Assembly (NCBI RefSeq): GCF_050587365.1
Contig: NZ_JBOBFV010000003.1
Span: 62,001 to 126,000 of the forward strand
Length of the DNA: 64,000 nucleotides
Source: Plantibacter auratus
GTDB taxonomy: Bacteria > Actinomycetota > Actinomycetes > Actinomycetales > Microbacteriaceae
Reading direction: 5' to 3'
Position numbers and translations under genes: made by a program. Below the pieces are notes generated by a model. The model made no database searches. It saw only the letters and a program-made list of their open reading frames with translations, and was not told the origin of the DNA. Below, in pieces: positions 24,798-34,422 of the stretch; position 1 is the first letter of the stretch, and the number at the start of each line of letters is the position of its first letter.

Positions 24798-25586
24798 TCA
24801 GAGCGTGGGAGGTTCGCGATGCGTCGAGCGCCGCTTCGCGTTCGCCCGTTCCTCCGCTTCGCTGGCTGCGACCCGGCGTCGGCGACGCAGCACGAGGATG
24901 AGGGCGAGCGCGATGAGGTCCAGGACCAGGAAGGCGAGGAGCAACCAGACCCAGAGCGGCGGTCCGGCACCGGCGTTCGGCGCGGGTTCAGCCGCTGCCT
25001 CGGCCGCCTCGGCGGTCGTCGTGGAGTCGTAGACGAGCCGGACGGGGTCGCCGAGCGTGGCCCCGCCGTCGGCGTTCGTCGACACGAGGGCGAGGGTGAT
25101 GTCGTACTCCCCCGCGTCCGCACCGCGCAGCCACTGGGTCATGTTGATCCTGGTGGACCATCCGCCGTCGCTCCCGATCTCGATCGGCTGACCGTCGAAG
25201 CGGAACTCGGTCGCCCCCGTCCCGCCGGTGGACTGCAGGTCGCACGACGCATCATCGGCCGTGGAGCTGCTGAAGCAGGCCTTCGCCGAGTCGTAGAGGT
25301 CGATCGAGCGCCAGTAGGACAGCACGACGTCGGCACCCGGGTCGGCGGTGCCGGTGACGTCGAATCCGCTGACCTGCTCGCCGTCCAGGGTGTAGTCGAC
25401 GCGGTAGACGGTGTCGCCGTCGGTCGGGCTCTCGATCGTCCCAGTGCCGGCGGCCGACGCGGGAGCGGATGCGGCGAGCGGCAGGACGACGGATCCGGCG
25501 CCGATCGACACCGCCACCACGGCGAGCGCCGCGGTACGAGCGGCACGCTGCAGCAGCGAACCGAGTCGACGCGCTCCGGGGATCAC
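24798..25586 (-). CDS. Secreted, membrane-anchored protein of unknown function
   Basis: About 262 residues. A signal peptide is visible at the start (basic RRLGSLLQRAAR, then AALAVVAVSIGAG and a small-residue stretch ending ASAPASAAG). An extracellular region follows, with TIESPTDGDTVYRVDYTLDG resembling Ig-like adhesion folds. One membrane segment (WVWLLLAFLVLDLIALALIL) is followed by a basic cytosolic tail. Two Cys (ACFSSS, SCDLQS) may form a disulfide. GTG 25586 is chosen because GGAGGGAG lies upstream and the signal peptide begins there. I do not recognise the family. It is followed by rpsO after 102 bases. Confidence 0.65.
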   Translation of the reverse strand: MIPGARRLGSLLQRAARTAALAVVAVSIGAGSVVLPLAASAPASAAGTGTIESPTDGDTVYRVDYTLDGEQVSGFDVTGTADPGADVVLSYWRSIDLYDSAKACFSSSTADDASCDLQSTGGTGATEFRFDGQPIEIGSDGGWSTRINMTQWLRGADAGEYDITLALVSTNADGGATLGDPVRLVYDSTTTAEAAEAAAEPAPNAGAGPPLWVWLLLAFLVLDLIALALILVLRRRRRVAASEAEERANAKRRSTHREPPTL

Positions 25587-25734
25587 CTGGCCACCACTCC
25601 CTCCGGCGACGCCGGACGGCGACGCACGCCACCAGTATCCCAAAGACCGGGGCGCCGAGCCTGGGAACGACGGAGGCGGGGACCGCACCGGGCGGTCCCC
25701 GCCCGCATCGGCGCGGTCGGACGGAGCCGTCCGA

Positions 25735-26364
25735 TCAGGCCCCGAGACCGCCGAGCAGCTCGGAGAACGGGCGATCGAGGGCGAACGGGTCATCCAGGCG
25801 CCCGGAACGGTCCGAGGCCGCCACGAGTGCGCTCAACTCGCCGGCCGCACGGTCGATCCGCGCCGGCAGGGCACCGACCTGCGCGTCGCCCGACCCCCAG
25901 TCCTCGGAGGCCGCGAACACGGCGGTCGGCACGGTCACCGCCCGCAGGTAGGCGAACAAGGGACGCACGGCGTATTCGAGGGCGAGCGAATGCCTGGCCG
26001 ACCCACCCGTCGCACCGAGGACGACGGGCACCCCGGTCAAGGCGGTCGGCTCCACCACGTCGAAGAACGACTTGAACAAACCGGAGTAGCTGGAGGAGAA
26101 GATCGGCGTCACCGCGATCACGCCGTCGGCGGCGGTCATGGCTTCGATCGCCTCGGACAACCGTGGACTGGGGAACCCGGTCAGCAGGTTGTTCGTGATG
26201 TCCTGCGCGAGGTCGCGCAGCTCGATCGACGTCGTCTCGACCGTGTACCCGTCCTGCTCGAGGCGCGCCACGGTGGCGTCGCGGAGGCGGTCGGCGAGGA
26301 GACGTGTGGACGACGGTTGGCTGAGGCCGGCCGACACGACGGCGAGCGTGCGCTTGGCGGTCAT
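25735..26364 (-). CDS. CE1759-type NAD(P)H-dependent FMN reductase
   Basis: A 209-residue flavodoxin-like reductase. LAVVSAGLSQPSSTRLLADR is the FMN-phosphate loop, ITPIFSSSYSGLFKSFFD (residues about 85-102) and VVLGATGGSARHSLA follow. It overlaps the upstream luciferase-like gene by ATGA and the pair matches the two-gene CE1758/CE1759 family I recall from corynebacteria. It would deliver reduced FMN to the partner monooxygenase. Substrate of the pair is unknown. Confidence 0.87.
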   Translation of the reverse strand: MTAKRTLAVVSAGLSQPSSTRLLADRLRDATVARLEQDGYTVETTSIELRDLAQDITNNLLTGFPSPRLSEAIEAMTAADGVIAVTPIFSSSYSGLFKSFFDVVEPTALTGVPVVLGATGGSARHSLALEYAVRPLFAYLRAVTVPTAVFAASEDWGSGDAQVGALPARIDRAAGELSALVAASDRSGRLDDPFALDRPFSELLGGLGA

Positions 26365-27527
26365 CGGGTCGCCCCGACCGCCGCCGCGCCGAACGCCGAA
26401 CCGGATGCGACCTGGCTCGTCTCGACCGCACCGGAGCGCGAAGCGAGTTCCGCGTCAGCGGCCGCGACCATCGACGCGTGCGTCGGCGCCTCCGGCACGT
26501 CGGCCGGACGGTCCTTCGCGAACTCCTTGCGGAGCACCGGCACGACCTCGCCGCCGAGGATCTCGAGCTGGTCGAGCACCGTCGCGAGCGGGAGCCCGGC
26601 GTGATCCATGAGGAACAGCTGACGCTGGTAGTCGCCGAAGGTCTCGCGCATCCCGGCGTACCGGTCGATGACCTGCTGCGGGCTGCCGACGGTGAGCGGC
26701 GTCTGCTCGGTGAAGTCCTCGAGCGTCGGCCCGTGACCGTACACGGGGGCGTTGTCGAAGTACGGCCGGAACTGGGCGACGGCGTCCTGCGAGTTCTTCG
26801 CCATGAACGCCTGGCCGCCGAGTCCGACGATCGCCTGCGCGGCCGTACCGTGTCCGTAGTGCTCGAACCGCTGACGGTACAGCTGGATGAGGCGCATGTA
26901 GTGCTCCTTCGGCCAGAAGATGTTGTTCGCGAAGAAGCCGTCGCCGTAGTAGGCCGCCTGCTCGGCGATCTCGGGGCTCCGGATGGAGCCGTGCCACACG
27001 AAGGGCGGCACGCCGTCGAGCGGTCGCGGCGTGGACTGGAAGCCCTGCAGCGGGGTGCGGAACTGGCCCTGCCAGTCGACGTAGTCCTCTCGCCAGAGGC
27101 GGTGGAGCAACGCATAGTTCTCGATCGCGAGGTTGATGCCCTCGCGGATGTCCTTGCCGAACCAGGGGTAGACGGGCCCCGTGTTGCCGCGGCCCATGAT
27201 GAGGTCGACCCGGCCGCCGGCCAGGTGCTGCAGCATGGCGTAGTCCTCGGCGATCTTCACCGGGTCGTTTGTGGTGATGAGCGTCGTGCTCGTCGAGAGG
27301 ATGAGGTCCGTGGTCTTCGCCGCGATGTAGCCGAGCATGGTCGTGGGGCTCGACGGGACGAAGGGCGGGTTGTGGTGCTCGCCGGTCGCGAAGACGTCGA
27401 GACCGACCTCCTCAGCCTTCACAGCGATCGCGACCATCGCCTCGATGCGCTCGTGCTCGGTGGGCGTGATCCCGGTGGTCGGGTCGGTGGTGACATCCCC
27501 CACCGTGAAGATTCCGAATTGCATCAT
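26361..27527 (-). CDS. CE1758-type luciferase-like flavin-dependent monooxygenase
   Basis: A 387-388-residue bacterial luciferase-like TIM-barrel enzyme. It starts MQFGIFTVGDVTTDPTTG and has FATGEHHNPPFVPSSPTTML, GGRVDLIMGRGNTGPVYPWF and VGSPQQVIDRYAGM. GGGAG stands just upstream of two consecutive ATGs (27527, 27524); the second has the better spacing. Its stop overlaps the start of the FMN reductase (ATGA), so the two form a two-component monooxygenase. A small inverted repeat upstream may be an operator. Confidence 0.9.
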   Translation of the reverse strand: MMQFGIFTVGDVTTDPTTGITPTEHERIEAMVAIAVKAEEVGLDVFATGEHHNPPFVPSSPTTMLGYIAAKTTDLILSTSTTLITTNDPVKIAEDYAMLQHLAGGRVDLIMGRGNTGPVYPWFGKDIREGINLAIENYALLHRLWREDYVDWQGQFRTPLQGFQSTPRPLDGVPPFVWHGSIRSPEIAEQAAYYGDGFFANNIFWPKEHYMRLIQLYRQRFEHYGHGTAAQAIVGLGGQAFMAKNSQDAVAQFRPYFDNAPVYGHGPTLEDFTEQTPLTVGSPQQVIDRYAGMRETFGDYQRQLFLMDHAGLPLATVLDQLEILGGEVVPVLRKEFAKDRPADVPEAPTHASMVAAADAELASRSGAVETSQVASGSAFGAAAVGATR

Positions 27528-27546
27528 GCGCTCCCACTCGTTCTTT

Positions 27547-27560
27547 CATGCGTTTGCATG
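27547..27560. promoter_or_regulatory. Small inverted repeat upstream of the flavin monooxygenase operon
   Basis: CATGC-GTTT-GCATG, perfect arms, 20 bases before the monooxygenase start, in a locally AT-rich stretch. It is a plausible repressor site but no regulator gene adjoins it. Confidence 0.3.
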
Positions 27561-27675
27561 GATATTCAGGACAACGGCGTTCACGCCCGCGCTATTCCCG
27601 GCCCGTTCGGCATCCTGTCCACAGCGCGCCGCGCGAGCCGTACGCCGTGTCGGCGGGCTATGGCAGGATCACCGC

Positions 27676-28785
27676 ATGAACGGCTCACCGAACCCTTCGT
27701 CCAGCATGCCGACACCGGCCCCTCGGCACGTGTGCGGCATCGTCCCACCCTGGTTGCTCGAGCGCATCGCCGAACTCGACACTCCACAGCTGGCGCGTGC
27801 CGCCAGTGCCGCGCGGTACTCGCTGCTCGCCACGCGACCATACCGCTTCCCCGAGCCCGGGTCGGAGCGGGCCACTCATCCCGTGCGCAGCGCCACGGCT
27901 GGCAAGCGTCCGGTCGGCACCCCGGAGCGCAGCATCCACGACGCCCGGCGGACCGAGACCCTCCCGGGCACGCTCGTCCGCTCGGAGGGTGAGCCCGCCA
28001 CCACCGACGCCGCGGTCTCCGCCGCCTACGACGGCCTCGGAGACACCCACGCCCTCTTCGCCGAGGCGTTCGCACGCGACTCCATCGACGGCCGCGGGCT
28101 GCCCTTGCTCGCCACGGTGCACTACGGCGACGACTACGACAACGCGTTCTGGAACGGCGAGCAGATGGTCTTCGGCGACGGCGACGGCGAGGTCTTCCGC
28201 AGCTTCACGAGCTCCTTGAGCGTCATCGGCCACGAGCTGGCCCACGGCGTGACGCAGTACACGGCGAACCTCGTCTACGAGGGGCAGCCCGGAGCGCTCA
28301 ACGAACACGTGTCCGACGTCTTCGGCGCCCTTGTCGAACAGCACGCGCGCGGCGAGGACGCGGCATCGGCGTCCTGGCTCATCGGCGAAGGGCTCTTCAC
28401 GGACGAGGTCGAGGGCAACGCACTGCGATCCATGCTCGCCCCGGGCACGGCCTACGACGACGACGTCCTCGGCAAGGACCCGCAGCCGGCGCACTTCGAC
28501 GACTACATCGAGACGACCGACGACAACGGAGGCGTCCACCTCAACTCCGGCATCCCAAACCGGGCGTTCGCGACGCTCGCCGTCGCCCTCGGCGGCAACG
28601 CCTGGGAGCGTGCGGGGCTCATCTGGTACGACACCCTCGTCGGCGGCCTGTCGGAGCGCGCCGACTTCGCGACCTTCGCCGCGGCGACGATCGCTGCGGC
28701 CGCCGCCAGGTTCGAAGTGGACTCGGAGGAGCACACCGCGGTCGGGCAGGCGTGGGCGCTCGTCGGTATCGAGCCGTCCGCCTGA
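27676..28785 (+). CDS. Protealysin-like M4 family metalloprotease
   Basis: A 369-residue thermolysin-family zinc protease. It has no signal peptide. Instead a short propeptide carries CGIVPPWLLERIA (residues 20-32), the PPL-type motif of protealysin-like enzymes. The zinc site is HELAH (His186, Glu187, His190) with third ligand Glu210 in NEHVSDVFG; HLNSGIPNRAF holds the second catalytic His. AGGA lies about 7 nt before ATG 27676. The next gene encodes an emfourin-type inhibitor, the same pairing known for protealysin of Serratia. It is probably an intracellular or non-classically released protease kept in check by that inhibitor. Confidence 0.92.
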   Translation: MNGSPNPSSSMPTPAPRHVCGIVPPWLLERIAELDTPQLARAASAARYSLLATRPYRFPEPGSERATHPVRSATAGKRPVGTPERSIHDARRTETLPGTLVRSEGEPATTDAAVSAAYDGLGDTHALFAEAFARDSIDGRGLPLLATVHYGDDYDNAFWNGEQMVFGDGDGEVFRSFTSSLSVIGHELAHGVTQYTANLVYEGQPGALNEHVSDVFGALVEQHARGEDAASASWLIGEGLFTDEVEGNALRSMLAPGTAYDDDVLGKDPQPAHFDDYIETTDDNGGVHLNSGIPNRAFATLAVALGGNAWERAGLIWYDTLVGGLSERADFATFAAATIAAAAARFEVDSEEHTAVGQAWALVGIEPSA

Positions 28786-28814
28786 GCGTCCTGGCAGCGC
28801 CCGGGCTCGCGGAG

Positions 28815-28820
28815 TAGCAT
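28815..28820 (+). promoter_or_regulatory. Leaderless -10 element of the inhibitor gene
   Basis: TAGCAT stands 6 nt before ATG 28827. The inhibitor may therefore be made from its own transcript as well as from the protease mRNA. Confidence 0.5.
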
Positions 28821-28826
28821 CGCGGC

Positions 28827-29099
28827 ATGAAGGTCACGGTGACGAGGAGCGGCGGTGTGGCCGGTCTCACCCGACGCTGGGAGGTCGTCGTCGACGAGCA
28901 GCCCGACGTCGACCGGTGGATCGTCCTGCTCGACCGCCTCCCGTGGGACGACACCCCACAAGGACCACCGGTCCCGGATCGGTACGTCTACCGCATCAGA
29001 TGCGCGCCCAAAGAGGCCACCCTCGGCGAGCAGCAGCTCACCGGTCCCTGGCAGGAACTCGTCGAGCGGGTGCGCGCCGTCCAGCCGCCACGCGACTGA
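28827..29099 (+). CDS. Emfourin-like protealysin inhibitor
   Basis: A 90-residue protein beginning MKVTVTRSGGVAGLTRRWEV and containing YVYRIRCAPKEATLGEQQL. This matches the short, beta-rich emfourin (M4in) family, proteins that inhibit protealysin-like M4 proteases. It lies 41 bases after the protease gene on the same strand. The ATG is 6 nt from TAGCAT, suggesting a leaderless transcript. No signal peptide, so protease and inhibitor share the cytosol. Assignment rests on sequence likeness from memory plus gene pairing. Confidence 0.85.
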   Translation: MKVTVTRSGGVAGLTRRWEVVVDEQPDVDRWIVLLDRLPWDDTPQGPPVPDRYVYRIRCAPKEATLGEQQLTGPWQELVERVRAVQPPRD

Positions 29100-29132
29100 C
29101 GATTCCTCGCCAGTCGCGCGACGCCGACGGCG

Positions 29133-30173
29133 TCAGTGCTGCGGGAAGCGCTCCGCCAGCAGTTCGATCGTCCGCTCACGTGCGGGCGCCGAGTTCGACG
29201 GCGTGCCCTCCCGTGCCGACCCGACGGGCGACACCATGACCTCGTCGACACCGAAGCGGTCGGCGAGACCCTGCAGCTCCGCCGCAGCCTGGTCGGCGTC
29301 GCCGATGATCCAGGCAGCGCGCATCTGCTCGACGAAACCGAGCTCGAGATCGCTCTGCTCGGTCGCGGAGGCCTCTTCGACGGTCGCGATGGGTCCGAGC
29401 GGCTTGCCGGAACGCAGTCTCGCCATCTGCTGCAGGTTGGGGAGCGCCAACGCCTCCGCCTCGGCGGCCGTGTCGGCGACCACGGCGTTCGCGGTCAGGA
29501 AGGTGCGAGGCGCGTCGAGATGTGCGGACGGCTGGAAACTCGACCGGTAGAGCTCGAGGGCCCGAGCCGTCCCCTGGCCGGAGAAGTGATGCGCGAAGAC
29601 GTAGGGCAGTCCGAGTGCTGCGGCGAGCGCCGCCGAGTAGTCGCTCGAACCGAGCAACCAAACGTCCGGCACACTGCCGGCCTTCGGCGTTCCCCGCAGG
29701 GCGTACTCCTCGCCGGAGGTCATCCGCACGCTCGCACCGTCGACGCCGAGGAGGGCGACGATGTCCTGCACGTTGTTCGGGAACCGGTCGACGTCGCTCG
29801 TGTTGCCGGACTGGCGGAGCACGGCGGAGATGACGGGGTCGCTGCCCGGTGCCCGGCCGAGGCCGAGATCGATGCGACCGGGCGCGGAGGCCTCGAGGAG
29901 CGCGAACTGCTCGGCGACGACGAGCGGCGCGTGGTTCGGGAGCATCACGCCGCCGGAGCCGACCCGGATCCGCTGCGTGGCGGCGGCCAGGATGCCGATG
30001 ACGACCGCGGGGTTCGTCGATGCGACGGACGGCATGTTGTGGTGCTCGGCCACCCAATACCGGTGGTACCCCAGCTCGTCGGCGCGCTTCGCCAGGGCGA
30101 TCGTCGCTGCGAGGGCAGCCGCGGTGTCCTGGTCGGTGCGGACGGGGATGAGATCCAGTATCGAGAGTCGCAT
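29133..30173 (-). CDS. Luciferase-like (MsnO8-type) flavin-dependent oxidoreductase
   Basis: A 346-residue luciferase-like monooxygenase. It opens MRLSILDLIPVRTDQDTAAA and contains RYWVAEHHNMPSVASTNPAV, RIRVGSGGVMLPNHAPLVVA and PGRIDLGLGRAPGSD, all typical of the MsnO8/YvbT-like branch. The open frame includes GTG 30179, but ATG 30173 is the start because AAAGG precedes it by 5 nt. No flavin reductase gene adjoins it. Substrate unknown. It converges on the M4 protease/inhibitor genes. Confidence 0.88.
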   Translation of the reverse strand: MRLSILDLIPVRTDQDTAAALAATIALAKRADELGYHRYWVAEHHNMPSVASTNPAVVIGILAAATQRIRVGSGGVMLPNHAPLVVAEQFALLEASAPGRIDLGLGRAPGSDPVISAVLRQSGNTSDVDRFPNNVQDIVALLGVDGASVRMTSGEEYALRGTPKAGSVPDVWLLGSSDYSAALAAALGLPYVFAHHFSGQGTARALELYRSSFQPSAHLDAPRTFLTANAVVADTAAEAEALALPNLQQMARLRSGKPLGPIATVEEASATEQSDLELGFVEQMRAAWIIGDADQAAAELQGLADRFGVDEVMVSPVGSAREGTPSNSAPARERTIELLAERFPQH

Positions 30174-30341
30174 GGTCACCTTTCGTCGCGCTGCCGAACG
30201 GCGACAGACGCATCAGGGTGCAGCGCTCGGACGGCCTGACATATTCCGCCTCGGCGACCGCAGTGGATTCCCAGGGCGATCCAAGCCAGATGCCACACCT
30301 GACGCGTACGCTGGACGCCCGCGACCGTGAAGGAGCACAGC

Positions 30342-30986
30342 ATGGGATTCCTCGATCGACTGCTCGGACGCCCCGAGTCCGATGGACCTGTCCAGGCGAC
30401 GGCCGGCGGGAACCCGGCTCCGGCCCGCGCGCGGACGGAGGACGAGATCGCCGTCGAACGCTACCGCTACCTCCTGCGGACCGCGCCGCCGGAGACCATC
30501 GAACAGGTCCACGAAGAGGCCTTCACGAAGCTCACCCCCGAGCAGCGGGGCATCTTGTACCGACAGTTGTCGGAGGACGCCCCGACCGGTGAGGCACCGG
30601 CAGACGGCTCCCCCAAGTCCCTCGCGCGTTCGGCCACCCGGGCCGAGGTGCGGCAGCCCGGGACCCTCGAGCGCAACCTCGGTCCGCAGGGCGGCGGGAT
30701 GGGCTTCGGCGGCATGCTCGCCAGCTCCATGCTCGGCACCATCGCCGGTGTCGTGGTCGGTTCGGCCATCGCGCAGGCGTTCATTCCGGACACCGTCGGG
30801 ACCGATCCCGCAGCCGACGCCGGTGGCACCGATCAGAGCGGTGCCGAGGCCGGGGCGGGAGACGGCGCGGCGACAGACGCCTCCGCAGCCGACACCTCCG
30901 CCGACGGCGGTGGCTGGGGTGACGGTGGATTCGGCGACGTCGGTGGCGGCGGCGACTTCGGTGGCGGCGGCGACTTCGGGTTCTGA
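30342..30986 (+). CDS. Hypothetical protein with Gly-rich Asp/Phe C-terminus
   Basis: A 214-residue protein. The start MGFLDRLLGR at 30342 is chosen because AAGGAG stands 6 nt before it; an ATG at 30327 has none. A charged helical part (about 30-75, ERYRYLLRTAPPETIEQVHE) is followed by a hydrophobic Gly-rich segment (GFGGMLASSMLGTIAGVVVG) that may span the membrane. After that come an acidic Ala/Asp/Thr stretch and a tail of GGGGDFG repeats ending in Phe. TACGCT near 30306 could be its -10. I do not recognise a function; similar proteins are sometimes mislabelled as cation-transport ATPases. Confidence 0.7.
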   Translation: MGFLDRLLGRPESDGPVQATAGGNPAPARARTEDEIAVERYRYLLRTAPPETIEQVHEEAFTKLTPEQRGILYRQLSEDAPTGEAPADGSPKSLARSATRAEVRQPGTLERNLGPQGGGMGFGGMLASSMLGTIAGVVVGSAIAQAFIPDTVGTDPAADAGGTDQSGAEAGAGDGAATDASAADTSADGGGWGDGGFGDVGGGGDFGGGGDFGF

Positions 30987-31023
30987 GCCCTACCGGCACC
31001 CTTGGAGCGCCGACGCGTGTCCG

Positions 31024-31305
31024 TCAGCGCCGCTGACCACCCGCGGTACGCGCAGGAGCGGCCGTCCAGAGTTCCACGGCCCGCTGGGCGAGCAACTCGA
31101 TGACCGCTTCGATCCGTGCATCCCGGTGCGCGTCGTCGGACCGCTCCACCCACATCGCGAGTTCCCGCTGTGCACTGTTCGGCAGGCCGCGGAAGAACGA
31201 CAATCGACCGGCGTCGTCGATCGCCTCCTCGAGGTCCGGCCGCAGCCGCACCACCGTGCCGGTCGCCGAGAGCGGCGCGGCTCCCACATCAGCGTGTCTG
31301 CCCAT
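31024..31305 (-). CDS. YdeI/OmpD-associated domain protein, short
   Basis: A 93-residue protein. LSFFRGLPNSAQRELAMWVE followed by RIEAVIELLAQ is the C-terminal helical motif of the YdeI/OmpD-associated family, where the usual protein is longer with an N-terminal barrel. Here only VVRLRPDLEEAIDD and the motif remain, so it is a short form. No ribosome site decides the start. Role unknown. Confidence 0.7.
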   Translation of the reverse strand: MGRHADVGAAPLSATGTVVRLRPDLEEAIDDAGRLSFFRGLPNSAQRELAMWVERSDDAHRDARIEAVIELLAQRAVELWTAAPARTAGGQRR

Positions 31306-31389
31306 GCGGCAACGGTAGTGGGTCGGACGGCAGCCGTCGAGCAGCTCGGTCCTGACCGACCTCGGCAGGGTCCTCGGGCCGTCAGGACC

Positions 31390-31821
31390 TCAGGCGAGTT
31401 CCCATGAGGCGACGCCACCACCGACGACGACGAACACCGGGTGCGGCTGCGGTCGCCAGACCTTCGCCCATCGGGACGCGACGTCCGGGCTGCGTCCGAG
31501 CAGGTGTCGCCGCAGGTTGCCCCATTCGTAGTCGAGCTGGCCGTCGGTCACGACGAGGGGTTCCGGGAGGACGCCGGAGGCGACGACACGCGCACGGTCG
31601 AAGACGATGTCGCGCTCCTGCGCCTCGTCGGCGACACCGTTGAGGTAGGCCGCGATCGCCTCCAACGGTTCGTCGGCCTCGAGGAAGCGCTGGAGCTGCG
31701 GGTGTGCACGGAGGCTCGATCCGGGCTCCTGCAGGACCCGCTGGGCGATCAGCCCTTCACGCCAGGACGATGTCAGCGCCTGGGCGTCGAAGTACCGGGG
31801 ATGGATCGACCAGAGACGCAT
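31390..31821 (-). CDS. Pyrimidine dimer DNA glycosylase/endonuclease V-like protein
   Basis: A 143-residue protein beginning MRLWSIHPRYFDAQALTSSW and continuing REGLIAQRVLQEPGSSLRAH, PQLQRFLEA. This pattern is typical of the DUF1722-independent family annotated as pyrimidine-dimer glycosylase/endonuclease V-like, related to T4 DenV. The initiating region with Arg/His after Met fits the DenV-like fold, but activity is not proven for most members. ATG 31821 has GGAG close upstream. It would act in base excision of UV damage. Confidence 0.72.
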   Translation of the reverse strand: MRLWSIHPRYFDAQALTSSWREGLIAQRVLQEPGSSLRAHPQLQRFLEADEPLEAIAAYLNGVADEAQERDIVFDRARVVASGVLPEPLVVTDGQLDYEWGNLRRHLLGRSPDVASRWAKVWRPQPHPVFVVVGGGVASWELA

Positions 31822-31901
31822 GTCTCCATCCTGCCCGAGGGCGCTGACAACCGACTCCGGGCAGCCCCTGCCCTCACCGCGGAGCCCTGCCGCGACGCGC
31901 G

Positions 31902-31907
31902 TAGGCT
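31902..31907 (+). promoter_or_regulatory. Leaderless -10 element before the MFS leader ORF
   Basis: TAGGCT stands 7 nt before ATG 31915 of a 13-codon ORF that overlaps the MFS start. Confidence 0.45.
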
Positions 31908-31914
31908 GAGGTGC

Positions 31915-31952
31915 ATGTCTGAGCGCGCTCCATCCCGTCACCCGATGCCCCG

Positions 31953-31956
<4 letters not shown>
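31915..31956 (+). CDS. 13-residue upstream ORF coupled to the MFS gene
   Basis: ATG TCT GAG begins a short frame encoding MSERAPSRHPMPR. Its TGA overlaps the GTG start of the MFS exporter (GTGA). The ATG is 7 nt from a TANNNT hexamer, so a leaderless transcript would translate this peptide first and then reinitiate at the exporter GTG, which has no ribosome site of its own. The peptide is Arg/Pro-rich. It may be a coupling device or a ribosome-sensing leader; this is inference. Confidence 0.45.
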
Positions 31957-33269
<1,313 letters not shown>

Positions 33270-33272
33270 CGC

Positions 33273-33803
33273 CTAGGCGGGGGCCGTGGCGATCGAGAAG
33301 ACGTCGCGACCGCTGAGCGAGGCCCGGCCGGGCAGTCCCTCGAGCTCGAGCACCAGCCCGAGCCCTGCCACCTCGTATCCGGCGCGCTCGATGAGGTTGA
33401 CCGCCGCGCCGCAGCTGCCGCCCGTCGCGAGCACGTCGTCGAGGATGAGCACACGCGTCCCGGCCGGTAGCTGCTCGGTGCGCAACTCCAGGGCGGCGGC
33501 ACCGTACTCGAGGCCGTAGTCCTCGCGGAGCACCTCGCCCGGCAGCTTGCCCGCCTTGCGGATGGGGACCAGCCGCGTGTGCGTCGCGTACGCGACCGCC
33601 GCGGCGAGCAGGAACCCGCGGGCCTCGACACCGGCGACCGCGTCGAAGCGACCCTCGAAGCGCGCCGCCAGCTCGTCGATGATTGCGCGGAAGGCGTCGG
33701 CGTCGGCGAAGACCGGGGTCAGGTCGCGGAACAGGATGCCGGGCGTCGGGAAGTCCGGAATGGTCGCCGTCAGGCGGTCGACGTACTGGGTTGCGGTGGT
33801 CAT
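33273..33803 (-). CDS. apt: Adenine phosphoribosyltransferase
   Basis: A 176-residue purine-salvage enzyme that joins adenine and PRPP to make AMP. The PRPP loop is VLILDDVLATGGSCGAA, with the flexible loop RKAGKLPGEVLREDYGLEYG before it and TIPDFPTPGILFRDLTPVF at the N-terminus. The frame opens at 33830, but ATG 33803 has GAGGA 5 nt upstream and gives the normal length. It follows the FKBP gene on the same strand, with a terminator hairpin between. Confidence 0.95.
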   Translation of the reverse strand: MTTATQYVDRLTATIPDFPTPGILFRDLTPVFADADAFRAIIDELAARFEGRFDAVAGVEARGFLLAAAVAYATHTRLVPIRKAGKLPGEVLREDYGLEYGAAALELRTEQLPAGTRVLILDDVLATGGSCGAAVNLIERAGYEVAGLGLVLELEGLPGRASLSGRDVFSIATAPA

Positions 33804-33834
33804 GTGGTCCTCGTTCGGTCTGGGAGACATGCGA

Positions 33835-33879
33835 CACCCCTCGCCTCAGCGACGCGTCGGTCGAGAGAGACGAGGGGTG
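33835..33879 (-). terminator. FKBP gene terminator hairpin
   Basis: A 13-bp stem (one wobble in RNA) lies just after the FKBP stop and before apt. The loop can form a further small helix. Confidence 0.6.
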
Positions 33880-33891
33880 ACCTGCGGATGG

Positions 33892-34266
33892 TTACTTGAC
33901 GCCCAGGAGGTCGATCACGAAGACGAGCGTCTGGCCGGAGAGCTGGTGGCCGCTGCCGGCCGGGCCGTAAGCGAGCTCCGGCGGGACCGTGAGCTTGCGA
34001 CGGCCGCCGACCTTCATGCCGGGGATGCCGTGCTGCCAGCCCTGGATGAGGTTGCGCAGCGGGAAGTTGATGGACTGCCCGCGGCTCCAGGAGGAGTCGA
34101 ACTCCTCGCCGGAGTCGTAGCCGACGCCGAGGTAGTGGACGTCGACGGTCGAGGAGGCCTGGGCCTCGTCGCCCTCGCCGAGGAAGATGTCCTCGATGAC
34201 GAGTTCGGTGGGGGCCGGGCCCGTGGGGGCGTCGACCTCGGGCTTGGTGCGTGCTGAATCGGTCAT
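33892..34266 (-). CDS. FKBP-type peptidyl-prolyl cis-trans isomerase
   Basis: A 124-residue cytosolic FKBP. The domain covers residues 20-124 with DVHYLGVGYDSGEEFDSSW, LIQGWQHGIPGMKVGGRR and VPPELAYGPAGSG, which contain the usual Tyr, Asp, Phe and Trp of the active site. The frame is open to 34557, but ATG 34266 gives the normal length; GGAG is 3 nt upstream. It speeds proline isomerisation in protein folding. Confidence 0.93.
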   Translation of the reverse strand: MTDSARTKPEVDAPTGPAPTELVIEDIFLGEGDEAQASSTVDVHYLGVGYDSGEEFDSSWSRGQSINFPLRNLIQGWQHGIPGMKVGGRRKLTVPPELAYGPAGSGHQLSGQTLVFVIDLLGVK

Positions 34267-34422
34267 GACTCCATCCAAGCAGTTCCGCCTGATCGGTTCA
34301 CGCGGATTTCGCTGAGCGCGTGACGCCCCGGGCCGACGCCGGGTGGGGTGGTCGTGGCGCTGCGCCCGGTACTTGGGGGTTGCGGGCCGTGGCACCCGGG
34401 TGCATGCTGGAGGCACAGACCA

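Noticed and set aside
30327..30341. Upstream ATG of the Gly-rich hypothetical gene
   Set aside because: The ribosome site AAGGAG lies after this ATG and is correctly spaced for ATG 30342.
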